Below the pieces are notes generated by a model. It had not been told where the DNA came from. It did not search any database and saw nothing but the letters and a program-made list of their open reading frames with translations. Shown here one piece after another: positions 45,275 to 52,556 of a stretch of 64,000 nucleotides of DNA (positions are counted from its first letter, which is position 1; every line of letters starts with the position of its first letter). A program made the translations under genes and the position numbers. Source of the DNA: G963663315 sp963665165 (GTDB lineage: Bacteria; Pseudomonadota; Gammaproteobacteria; Arenicellales; Poriferihabitantaceae); assembly GCA_963665165.1 (NCBI GenBank), contig OY761989.1, forward strand, positions 1 through 64,000. The letters run 5' to 3'.

Positions 45275-46243
45275 TCAGATTGAAACGGCGCCGACCGTAC
45301 CGGCCCGCGCTTTCGCCAGGACACACAGGATTTCAAACATCATGGTGGCGCCGACCAGCGCGGTATTCCCGCTGGGGTCGAATGGCGGGGCCACTTCAAC
45401 GACGTCACCGCCGACCAGGTTCAGACCGTCCAGCCCCCGGATCATCATCAGCGCCTCCGCAGTCGTGTAGCCGCCGACTTCCGGGGTGCCGGTACCCGGC
45501 GCGAACACCGGGTCAAGGGCATCCACATCGAAGCTGATATAGGTCGGGCCGTCACCCACCACTTTCCTCGCTTCTTCAATCACGGCTTTGCAGCCCATCT
45601 CGATATACTCCTCCATATAAACCACCCGCATGCCGGAATCATGGCTGAATTTCCAGACATCCGGGTCGTTCAGGGATCCGCGAATACCGATCTGTATGGT
45701 TCGTTTCGGGTCGAGAAGTCCCTCATCAACCGCAATCTTGAAGGGTGCGCCGTGATGGAACTTCGATCCGAGGTAATCATCCCCGGTGTCACAGTGTGCA
45801 TCGAAATGCACCATGCCAACCGGTCTGTCCTTCGCCAGCGCCCGGAAGATCGGCAGGGTAATGGAATGATCCCCTCCGGCAGAAAGCGGAATGACGCCGG
45901 CCTTGGCCACACGCTGGTAAAAAGCCTCGATCTCGTTGTGACTGCCTTCCAGGGTATAGGGCTTTTGCACCCAGGCATCGCCAATGTCGCATACCCTGCA
46001 AATCTCATGGGGACTGACACCGGTCGCCTGGTTCATTTTCCGGATCAGGCTGGACTGGTTACGCATTTCCCGGGGGCCATGACGGGCTCCCGGGCGATTG
46101 GTCACGCCGCCATCGAAAGGAACCCCGATCACACCGATATCGACCTGGTCCAGATCCTCACTGTACGGACAACGAAAAAATGTCGGGATCCCGGTATAAC
46201 GCGGTCGGGTAATGGGATTCGCATATTCCGGATAGTCGCTCAT
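45275..46243 (-). CDS. ureohydrolase (agmatinase/guanidino-acid hydrolase family)
   Basis: A 322-residue binuclear-manganese ureohydrolase. Metal ligands are in 'LSAGGDHSITLPIFRALA', 'GMVHFDAHCDTGDDYLGSKF' and 'YISFDVDALDPVFAPGTGTP'. This family includes agmatinase (SpeB), guanidinobutyrase and guanidinopropionase, all releasing urea from a guanidino group; the 'DTGDDYLGSKFHHG' loop does not settle which. The ATG at 46243 overlaps the stop of the amidohydrolase as ATGA. The adjacent deiminase, N-carbamoyl hydrolase and betaine-type transporter suggest the natural substrate is an imported guanidino compound rather than agmatine from arginine decarboxylase, which is not present. Confidence 0.85.
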   Translation of the reverse strand: MSDYPEYANPITRPRYTGIPTFFRCPYSEDLDQVDIGVIGVPFDGGVTNRPGARHGPREMRNQSSLIRKMNQATGVSPHEICRVCDIGDAWVQKPYTLEGSHNEIEAFYQRVAKAGVIPLSAGGDHSITLPIFRALAKDRPVGMVHFDAHCDTGDDYLGSKFHHGAPFKIAVDEGLLDPKRTIQIGIRGSLNDPDVWKFSHDSGMRVVYMEEYIEMGCKAVIEEARKVVGDGPTYISFDVDALDPVFAPGTGTPEVGGYTTAEALMMIRGLDGLNLVGGDVVEVAPPFDPSGNTALVGATMMFEILCVLAKARAGTVGAVSI

Positions 46244-47487
46244 TCGTCCTGCCCCGCCATATCCATCACCGCATGCAGCAGGACATTGCAACCCGCTTCC
46301 AGGTCTTCCGGCGTAGCTGATTCCTCTTCGTTGTGACTCAACCCGCCCTCGCAAGGGACAAAAATCATCGAGGTCGGGACGCTCTGGCATACCTGGCAGG
46401 CATCATGGCCCGCGCCGGAAACGATTTTCTGATGATTGTAACCCAGCATTTTCACCGCTTTCGACACCACTTCGATGCAGTCCCGGTCAAACCGGACGGG
46501 AGGCTTGTACCAGATTTCCTCGCTTATGATTTCAAGGTCATGATCTTTGGCAACCGCTTCAATCGAAGCCGCCAGGGACGCCGCCATTTGTTTCAACACG
46601 TCATCATCCGGGTTACGGAAATCGACTGTCAACGTAACTTCGCCGGCAATAGTATTGCGCGAATTGGGTGAAACCGAGATTTCCCCCACCGTGCCCACCG
46701 CTTCAGGCGCGTGTTCGAGCGCGATGCCCTGGACAGCCTGGATCAGGGCGGCTGCCCCGGTCAGCGCGTCCCTTCGCCCGACCATGGGGGTCGGCCCCGC
46801 GTGAGCGTCCTGGCCGTAGAGGGTGATGTCGAACCAGCGCTGGCCCTGTCCTCCGGTAACCACCCCCACCTGGTCCCCATCGCGTTCCAGTATCGGACCC
46901 TGTTCTATATGCGCTTCGAACAATGCGGCCATCGGATGATTGCCGCACTCTTCCGGTCCCATGTAGCCGATCCGCTCCAGTTCCTGTTTGATCGTCCTGC
47001 CCTCCGCGTCACTGCGCGACCAGGCATACTCCTTTTCGAACAAACCCGCGAAAACCCCGGAAGCCACCATCGCGGGAGCGAACCGGGACCCTTCCTCATT
47101 GGTCCACATCACGATTTCCACCGGCGCCCGGGTCGCGATATGGTTCCGGTTCAGGGTACGCACCACTTCAAGGGCAGCCAGAACACCATAGACTCCGTCG
47201 AATTTGCCGCCATGCGGCTGGGTATCGAGATGACTGCCGGCGCAAACAGGCGGCAATTCGCTATCGGTCCCCGCGCGCCGGGCAAATATATTGCCCATGT
47301 CATCTATCGTGATGCCCAGGTTTTCCGCCTTGCACCATTTTATGAACAGGTCCCGGCCCTGCCGGTCTTCGTCGGTCAGGGCAAGTCGGCGGGAACCGCC
47401 TTTTTCCCCCGGCCCGACCTGCGCCATATCCATGATGCTGTCCCACAGGCGTTGACCGTCAACCCTCAGGTCTTGTACGGGAACCAC
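46240..47487 (-). CDS. Zn-dependent N-carbamoyl amidohydrolase (AllC/HyuC-like, M20 fold)
   Basis: A 415-residue hydantoinase/carbamoylase-family amidase. Metal-binding blocks are 'PPVCAGSHLDTQPHGGKFDG', 'VMWTNEEGSRFAPAMVASG', 'EAHIEQGPILE' and, at the C-terminus, 'GAGHDACQVCQSVPTSMIF' and 'EGGLSHNEEE'. Members hydrolyse N-carbamoyl-amino acids, allantoate or ureidoglycolate, releasing CO2 and ammonia. The open frame reaches 47532 and overlaps the deiminase gene, but GGAG eight bases before the GTG at 47487 supports that start. It is placed directly after a deiminase whose product would be an N-carbamoyl compound, so the two steps fit together. Confidence 0.85.
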   Translation of the reverse strand: MVPVQDLRVDGQRLWDSIMDMAQVGPGEKGGSRRLALTDEDRQGRDLFIKWCKAENLGITIDDMGNIFARRAGTDSELPPVCAGSHLDTQPHGGKFDGVYGVLAALEVVRTLNRNHIATRAPVEIVMWTNEEGSRFAPAMVASGVFAGLFEKEYAWSRSDAEGRTIKQELERIGYMGPEECGNHPMAALFEAHIEQGPILERDGDQVGVVTGGQGQRWFDITLYGQDAHAGPTPMVGRRDALTGAAALIQAVQGIALEHAPEAVGTVGEISVSPNSRNTIAGEVTLTVDFRNPDDDVLKQMAASLAASIEAVAKDHDLEIISEEIWYKPPVRFDRDCIEVVSKAVKMLGYNHQKIVSGAGHDACQVCQSVPTSMIFVPCEGGLSHNEEESATPEDLEAGCNVLLHAVMDMAGQDE

Positions 47488-47501
47488 GTTCGTATCTCCG
47501 T

Positions 47502-48431
47502 TCAGACGGGTTCGCGGCGCAGCGACTGGCACAGGCAGTGCACTCCCCCACCGCCGAGGGTGAACATCGACATATCGGGAGCGAATACCTGGTAGCCCAG
47601 CGCGCGCATTTTCTCATTCAGCCCGACACTGCTTGACATCGACAGTACCTTTTTGTTGCCGAGAGCCACCAGATTGACGCCGAGATTTTTGGCTTCATTG
47701 AATCCCACATCGACAAAACCGAAGCCTTTCTTTTTCAACCAGTCGATCACCCATCCTTCCAGCGCATCCAGACAGGTGACCACGAGTTTCTCATCGAGCG
47801 GAACCACCAGGCCATCCATGTGGACAAAAAGCGCGGGGATCGGCGCTACCTCACAATCCCAGCCCTCGGCGCGAACGAATCCGGCGACCTGTTCGGCGCC
47901 CGCCTGTTCCGAACGCTCTTCGCCGTGACCGATCAAAACCGTGCCGGGTTCGAGGATAACGAAGTCCCCGCCTTCGAAATGTCCGGCCGTGACATAGTTC
48001 CAGATCGGAATCCGGTTCTGCTGATAAAACCGGATCGCGGTGACATAATCCGCGCGGCGGCATTTCAATTGCATGTGGCAAATCAACGCGCCCCACGGTG
48101 TCATGGCGCTGGAATCCCGGGCGAAAAAGTTCCGGTGCAAAACCGGATCCGCATCCAGGTAGTGACAGGTAACACCCGCTTCCTCCTCATAAATCCGCAC
48201 CATTTCCCGATGCTGTTCGAGAGCCAGGTCGAAATCGAATTCGACACCGGTTTTATGCATGTTGCTGAGCGTGCGCCTGATCAGCGGCCCGGCCTCGGTC
48301 CACCTGAAATAATCGGGTTTGCCCAGCAGCACATCGGTCAGGACGCCATAGTCATTGTCGATACCCCAATAATCCGGAGAACGCTGTCTGTCCGCCACTT
48401 TCTTCTGATCCTGTATTTTCGGGCTCAACAC
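47502..48431 (-). CDS. DDAH/arginine deiminase-family guanidino hydrolase
   Basis: A 309-residue member of the guanidine-modifying superfamily (amidinotransferase/DDAH/arginine deiminase fold). Visible catalytic blocks are 'FARDSSAMTPWG' (about 103-114), 'HFEGGDFVILEPGTVLIG' (151-168), the His in 'LFVHMDGLVVP' (H204) and the nucleophile Cys in 'TLGGGGVHCLC' (C299). These enzymes hydrolyse the guanidino C-N bond to a ureido product plus amine or ammonia. Known relatives act on arginine, dimethylarginine or agmatine; this one differs enough that the substrate is open. It lies 14 bases after the permease gene of a betaine-type transporter and 14 bases before the carbamoyl hydrolase start. Confidence 0.8.
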   Translation of the reverse strand: MLSPKIQDQKKVADRQRSPDYWGIDNDYGVLTDVLLGKPDYFRWTEAGPLIRRTLSNMHKTGVEFDFDLALEQHREMVRIYEEEAGVTCHYLDADPVLHRNFFARDSSAMTPWGALICHMQLKCRRADYVTAIRFYQQNRIPIWNYVTAGHFEGGDFVILEPGTVLIGHGEERSEQAGAEQVAGFVRAEGWDCEVAPIPALFVHMDGLVVPLDEKLVVTCLDALEGWVIDWLKKKGFGFVDVGFNEAKNLGVNLVALGNKKVLSMSSSVGLNEKMRALGYQVFAPDMSMFTLGGGGVHCLCQSLRREPV

Positions 48432-48445
48432 ATTACGGGACTCGA

Positions 48446-49990
48446 TCAGCGTCCCTGGGTTGACCTGCGGTAGTGCCCCTGGATGATGCGGTCAATCACC
48501 ATGGCTACGAACAATATCGCCAAGCCCGCCAGCATGCCCTGTCCCTTGGCCGCGTATTGCAGCGCCACCAGCACATCCTGGCCGAGACCCTTGGCGCCGA
48601 TCAATGACGCGATCACCACCATCGACAAACACATCAAAATGGTCTGGTTGATTCCGGTCATGATGGACGGCATCGCCAGGGGAATTTCGACATCCCTCAT
48701 CATTTCCCACTTGGTGGCGCCGAAAGCGATTGCGGCTTCCTTGGTGTTTTCCGGTACACCGCGCATTCCGAGAGCGGTCAGCCTGACTACGGGCGGCATG
48801 CCAAAAATCAGGGTTGCCAGTACGCCGGGCGGCTTGCCGGTTCCGAAGAAAGCGATGATCGGAATCAGATACACGAATGCCGGCATGGTCTGCATGAAAT
48901 CGAGAACCGGCAAGGCGACGTTGTAGGCGCGCTGGCTCTTGCCGAACCAGATGCCGAGAGGTATGCCGATCAACAGGCATAAAAAGGCGGCTGCCCCCAG
49001 CAGCGCCACTGTGATCATACTGGTCTCCCACAAACCACACAGGCCGAGATAAGCCAGCGAAGCCGCAGAAAATACTGCAACGCGGGGACCGGCCAATCGC
49101 CATGCGGTAACCAGTATGACGGTCATTACGACTGGCCAGGGAGTATCGACAAATACCGTTTCAAGACCATCCAGCACGGCTCTTATGGTTGCCACCACAC
49201 CGTCGAAAACGTCCCCGAAATTAAGGGAAATCGTGTCGAACCACTCATCCATCCAGGTGGAAATCGGTGAAAAGTATTGTTTTTTCTCGACCGGAAACAG
49301 TCCCACATAAGGGCTCAGGGCAGGCGCTATTTTCCCGACTGTAAACTTGTACAGGGTCAGGGGAACGATCGCCAGCCAAAGCGCCCCGCCAAATCCGGCC
49401 CACAGCCAATTAAAGCCCGACTGGGTGGTTTTCGGTTCGGCCCTCCAGACCAGATATTGTTGCTCATACCTGATATTCGCGTAAAAACCCTGCACCACCC
49501 TGAAAACAATAAACAGCGCGATGCCGGCAGCCAGATAGCCAATCGCCCCTGACGAGGCTGCAGCGGCTTCTTCAGCCAGGCGGTCGATCACTTTTTTCAG
49601 GTTTTCGGCACGCGTGTAAATGGCGTCTGCGCCTGCTTCTCCCGCCGCCTTTGCGACATCCGCCTGGGCCAGTGTTTCGGTATATTTCTCAGTCAGTTTT
49701 TCAGCCCTGGCCAGTTTGTCCGCCCCAAGCTGGCCCCACAGTCCCTTACCGATCTGCACAAGCGCGAGAATTTCGAGTACCATGAAGGTCCAGAAGTACC
49801 CCCACAGTCCTCTCGCCGCACCCCAGAAGGGGCCAGCCACAGCAGCCATCATATTCCAGGTCCACGGAAATTTCGTCGCAGACTGGATCTTGTCAAACTC
49901 CTTTTCATAGTAGGATTCGCCGGTTCCGACAAAATCCCTTACCGAACTCCCCAGTTTGTTTGCCTCAGGCACAATTCCGGTTTCTTCCAT
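48446..49990 (-). CDS. betaine/choline-type ABC transporter permease (ProW-like) with long N-terminal extension
   Basis: A 514-residue permease. The C-terminal 245 residues are the ProW-type transport domain with 'LPVLDFMQTMPAFVYLIPII' and the EAA loop 'EAAIAFGATKWEMMRDVEIP'. The N-terminal 260 residues are unusual: an amphipathic/membrane stretch at 47-86, a charged helical segment at about 88-147 rich in Ala, Glu and Lys (from 'KLARAEKLTEKYTETLAQAD' to 'LAEEAAAASSG'), then two more likely membrane spans near 150-172 and 193-216. Extended ProW proteins exist, but this insert could be a coiled-coil arm. Start ATG shares one base with the ATPase stop (TAATG). The ligand is set by the binding protein at 51150-52106. 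Confidence 0.87.
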   Translation of the reverse strand: MEETGIVPEANKLGSSVRDFVGTGESYYEKEFDKIQSATKFPWTWNMMAAVAGPFWGAARGLWGYFWTFMVLEILALVQIGKGLWGQLGADKLARAEKLTEKYTETLAQADVAKAAGEAGADAIYTRAENLKKVIDRLAEEAAAASSGAIGYLAAGIALFIVFRVVQGFYANIRYEQQYLVWRAEPKTTQSGFNWLWAGFGGALWLAIVPLTLYKFTVGKIAPALSPYVGLFPVEKKQYFSPISTWMDEWFDTISLNFGDVFDGVVATIRAVLDGLETVFVDTPWPVVMTVILVTAWRLAGPRVAVFSAASLAYLGLCGLWETSMITVALLGAAAFLCLLIGIPLGIWFGKSQRAYNVALPVLDFMQTMPAFVYLIPIIAFFGTGKPPGVLATLIFGMPPVVRLTALGMRGVPENTKEAAIAFGATKWEMMRDVEIPLAMPSIMTGINQTILMCLSMVVIASLIGAKGLGQDVLVALQYAAKGQGMLAGLAILFVAMVIDRIIQGHYRRSTQGR

Positions 49991-51045
49991 TAGTTGTCAC
50001 CCCCTTTAATGCCTTTGAGAAGTGTTGTTTTGTTGACCACTCCGACATCTTTTCCGTCATCCGTAATGATGATGGGTTGATCGGTGGTCGCGGACAGGTC
50101 TATCAATCCGGAGAGATCGGTGTCATGGGGCGTTCTCGGAGACTTCGACAGGTCATCCCCCCGTTCTGGTTGATACTCATCCATTTTAACCATGATAGTG
50201 TGGGCAAAAATCAATTTCAGGGTGGAAATGCCCTCGACGAAATCAGTCACATAGTCATCAATGGGATTGGTGACTATTTCTTCCGGGGTTCCAATCTGGA
50301 CGATCACGCCATCCTTCATGATTGCGATCCGGTTGCCGATTCTGATCGCTTCATCCAGGTCATGGGTGATAAAGACCGTTGTTTTGCCGAGTTCGGCCGA
50401 TAACGCCATGAACTGCTCTTGCAACTGGCGCCGAATCAACGGATCCAGCGCCGAAAACGGCTCGTCCATCAGCAAAACTTCCGGATCGGAAGCCAATGCC
50501 CGGGCCAGACCGACACGCTGTTGCATTCCTCCTGACAGCTCCCTCGGATAACGGTCTTCATATCCATCCAGGTTGACCATACTGAGACAACGCTGGGATT
50601 CCTCCCAACGCCTTGACTTCGGTTCTCCCTGCACTTGCAGAGGGAAGGCGACGTTATCGCGCACCGTACGGTGCGGGAACAGCGCCATGTGCTGAAACAC
50701 CATACCGATATGCGCCGCCCTCATTTGACGCAGATCGGTTTCATTCAGCGACATCATGTCCTTGCCGAGCACATGGATCTGGCCGGAGGTCGGTTCGAGC
50801 AGCCGGTTAAGATGCCGCACCATGGTCGATTTACCTGACCCCGACAGCCCCATTACACAGAAAATCTCTCCGTAATTGACCTCGAACGTACACTTTGCGA
50901 CCCCGATTACACAGCCGTACTTCTCAAGCACCTCGGGCTTTGACAACCCCTCATCCTTCACCGCCTGCATGGCCTCATTGGCGCGCTCACCGAATATCTT
51001 CCACACATCATCCAGACGTATGACTTGTTTGTTTACGTCATTCAT
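49990..51045 (-). CDS. betaine-type ABC transporter ATPase (ProV-like)
   Basis: A 351-residue ATPase with the ProV-specific long N-terminus ('VWKIFGERANEAMQAVKDEG'), Walker A 'VMGLSGSGKSTMVRHLNRL', signature 'LSGGMQQRVGLARALA' and Walker B 'VLLMDEPFSALDPLIRRQLQ'. The C-terminus after about residue 270 is a short CBS-like region ('PIIITDDGKDVGVVNKTTLL') such as those that sense ionic strength in betaine importers. It energises the permease at 48446-49990. It starts 104 bases after the binding-protein gene, and no clear terminator was found in that gap. Confidence 0.9.
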   Translation of the reverse strand: MNDVNKQVIRLDDVWKIFGERANEAMQAVKDEGLSKPEVLEKYGCVIGVAKCTFEVNYGEIFCVMGLSGSGKSTMVRHLNRLLEPTSGQIHVLGKDMMSLNETDLRQMRAAHIGMVFQHMALFPHRTVRDNVAFPLQVQGEPKSRRWEESQRCLSMVNLDGYEDRYPRELSGGMQQRVGLARALASDPEVLLMDEPFSALDPLIRRQLQEQFMALSAELGKTTVFITHDLDEAIRIGNRIAIMKDGVIVQIGTPEEIVTNPIDDYVTDFVEGISTLKLIFAHTIMVKMDEYQPERGDDLSKSPRTPHDTDLSGLIDLSATTDQPIIITDDGKDVGVVNKTTLLKGIKGGDN

Positions 51046-51149
51046 GTTTTATGATGTCTCCTCAGCAGATTGCCTGGCTTTCCCGAAAGAAAAACGGGCA
51101 ACACAGAAACTGTATCACCCGTCCATTCAAGATAACCGATTGCGGTTGA

Positions 51150-52106
51150 CTACAACCATGAATTCACAAGGTCGGCGTTATCCATCACCCACTGTTTTGC
51201 ATACTCGGCGTTATCGACTTTATCGACAATAATCGCGTATGCCCAGTCGGACAAGGAATCGGAATCCAGCGCCACTTTTGACAACAATGACGCCACCTCA
51301 GGATGAGAGTCCTGCAGGCTTGCCGCGTAGTGGATATGCAGCTGGGCCAAATCCCAGGCTACGGGGGCATTGGATTTCTCCAGCCAGTCCGGGTCATCGG
51401 TTGGCTGTACGATAGTCCACTGAGATTCGTCGTATGCAGGTTCCTCCAGAATCACCAGATCATACAGGGTAAACATATGATGCGGCTTGTAGCAGAAAAA
51501 TACAATATTCTCCCCTTTTGTGATCGCAGCATCAACCTCGGCCAAAGCCAGGGTTTCATCCATTTCGCGCAGGTCCATGGTGGCGTCGTAGCCATAGCTT
51601 TTCGCCCGGATTTTTTCAATATTGGTCGAAGCCCAACCGGGAGCGCCAATCCAGATATCGCCCATGCCGTTGCCGTCGCGGTCAAAATTCGCCGCCATTT
51701 CCGGGTCAGCCAGCTCGGACAGCGCCGTGATACCGGTGTTCTGTGCCGTCTCTGTGGTCACACACATCGCCTGCGGGCCAGGCACACTGTTCGGATTCAT
51801 GATTACCGTACCCTTTTCCTTGACGAAGGTATTGTGCAGGTTGACCTGGTTGGGCATCCAGACTTCCGGGTGCACATGCATGGAACCACTGTCCATTGCT
51901 TCGAATATGATCGGGTTGGTGCCGTTCTGCAATTCCACTTCGAGCCCGAGGTTCTCCTCAATAACCACCTTGAGGACATCCGCAGTCATGGCTACGGTGG
52001 GCCAGTTTGGCACGCCGATAACGATATCGGCCGCCTGGGCCGCACCGCTCACTCCCATTGCGCCGGCAATCAGCGCTCCGACGAGTTTCTTGTTTGTTTT
52101 TTTCAT
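51150..52106 (-). CDS. betaine-type ABC transporter substrate-binding protein (ProX/OpuAC-like)
   Basis: A 318-residue periplasmic protein. The signal peptide 'KKTNKKLVGALIAGAMGVSG' ends near AAQAAD, and the mature protein starts 'IVIGVPNWPTVAMTADVLKV', the usual start of OpuAC-fold proteins. Tryptophans at several points (PNWP, EVWMP, GAPGWAS) could form the aromatic cage for a cationic ligand, as in glycine betaine and choline receptors. The ATG at 52106 with GGAG upstream is preferred over the frame opening at 52154. It is the first gene of the transporter-guanidino hydrolase run. A guanidinium-bearing ligand could use the same type of cation-pi site; this is inference. Confidence 0.87.
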   Translation of the reverse strand: MKKTNKKLVGALIAGAMGVSGAAQAADIVIGVPNWPTVAMTADVLKVVIEENLGLEVELQNGTNPIIFEAMDSGSMHVHPEVWMPNQVNLHNTFVKEKGTVIMNPNSVPGPQAMCVTTETAQNTGITALSELADPEMAANFDRDGNGMGDIWIGAPGWASTNIEKIRAKSYGYDATMDLREMDETLALAEVDAAITKGENIVFFCYKPHHMFTLYDLVILEEPAYDESQWTIVQPTDDPDWLEKSNAPVAWDLAQLHIHYAASLQDSHPEVASLLSKVALDSDSLSDWAYAIIVDKVDNAEYAKQWVMDNADLVNSWL

Positions 52107-52369
52107 TTCTGTACTCCAGCTTTGTGATATTTTGGGTAAATCGTTATGATTCAATAATCCGGATCGGTAATGGAAATACCAGAGCCGCCTGTCCGATTAC
52201 CACTCAACGGCATCGTAACAAGAGAAAACAGGCTATTCGTATAACACATTTATTCCATTACTTTGGCCGATAGCCGAAGTGTAAAAGCAATCAGTACAGG
52301 TCGGCAAGTCATTTTGCCATATTCCATCAAAATGAAATTCATAGAACCGGGATGAGTGCGGAACAGTGG

Positions 52370-52549
52370 CTACACGCTGGAAATCAGGAAAATCACGAAA
52401 AGCGCCACCAATCCGACCGGTATCAGTACCCCGGCCCAATCTTTGGGCGCGTCACGGTCCTGCTCCAGCCGGGGTTTGAGCCCGGGCAGGAACCAGAACA
52501 ACAACACGACCATGAAAATGCCGATAACCACTTTTTCCCAGGTATCCAT
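52370..52549 (-). CDS. 59-residue two-span membrane protein next to the BisC-like gene
   Basis: A short frame reading 'MDTWEKVVIGIFMVVLLFWF' then a loop 'LPGLKPRLEQDRDAPKDW' and a second hydrophobic span 'AGVLIPVGLVALFVIFLISS'. Two transmembrane segments joined by a charged loop, with no signal cleavage site, are clear. Its ATG is seven bases after the stop of the molybdoenzyme gene, so it is almost certainly co-transcribed with it. It could be a membrane anchor or quinol-side helper for that enzyme, but no family was recognised. Confidence 0.65.
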   Translation of the reverse strand: MDTWEKVVIGIFMVVLLFWFLPGLKPRLEQDRDAPKDWAGVLIPVGLVALFVIFLISSV

Positions 52550-52556
52550 TTTCTGA

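Noticed and set aside
52260..52280. Eight-pair imperfect hairpin after the small membrane protein gene
   Set aside because: One mismatch and no T-run; not distinct from chance.
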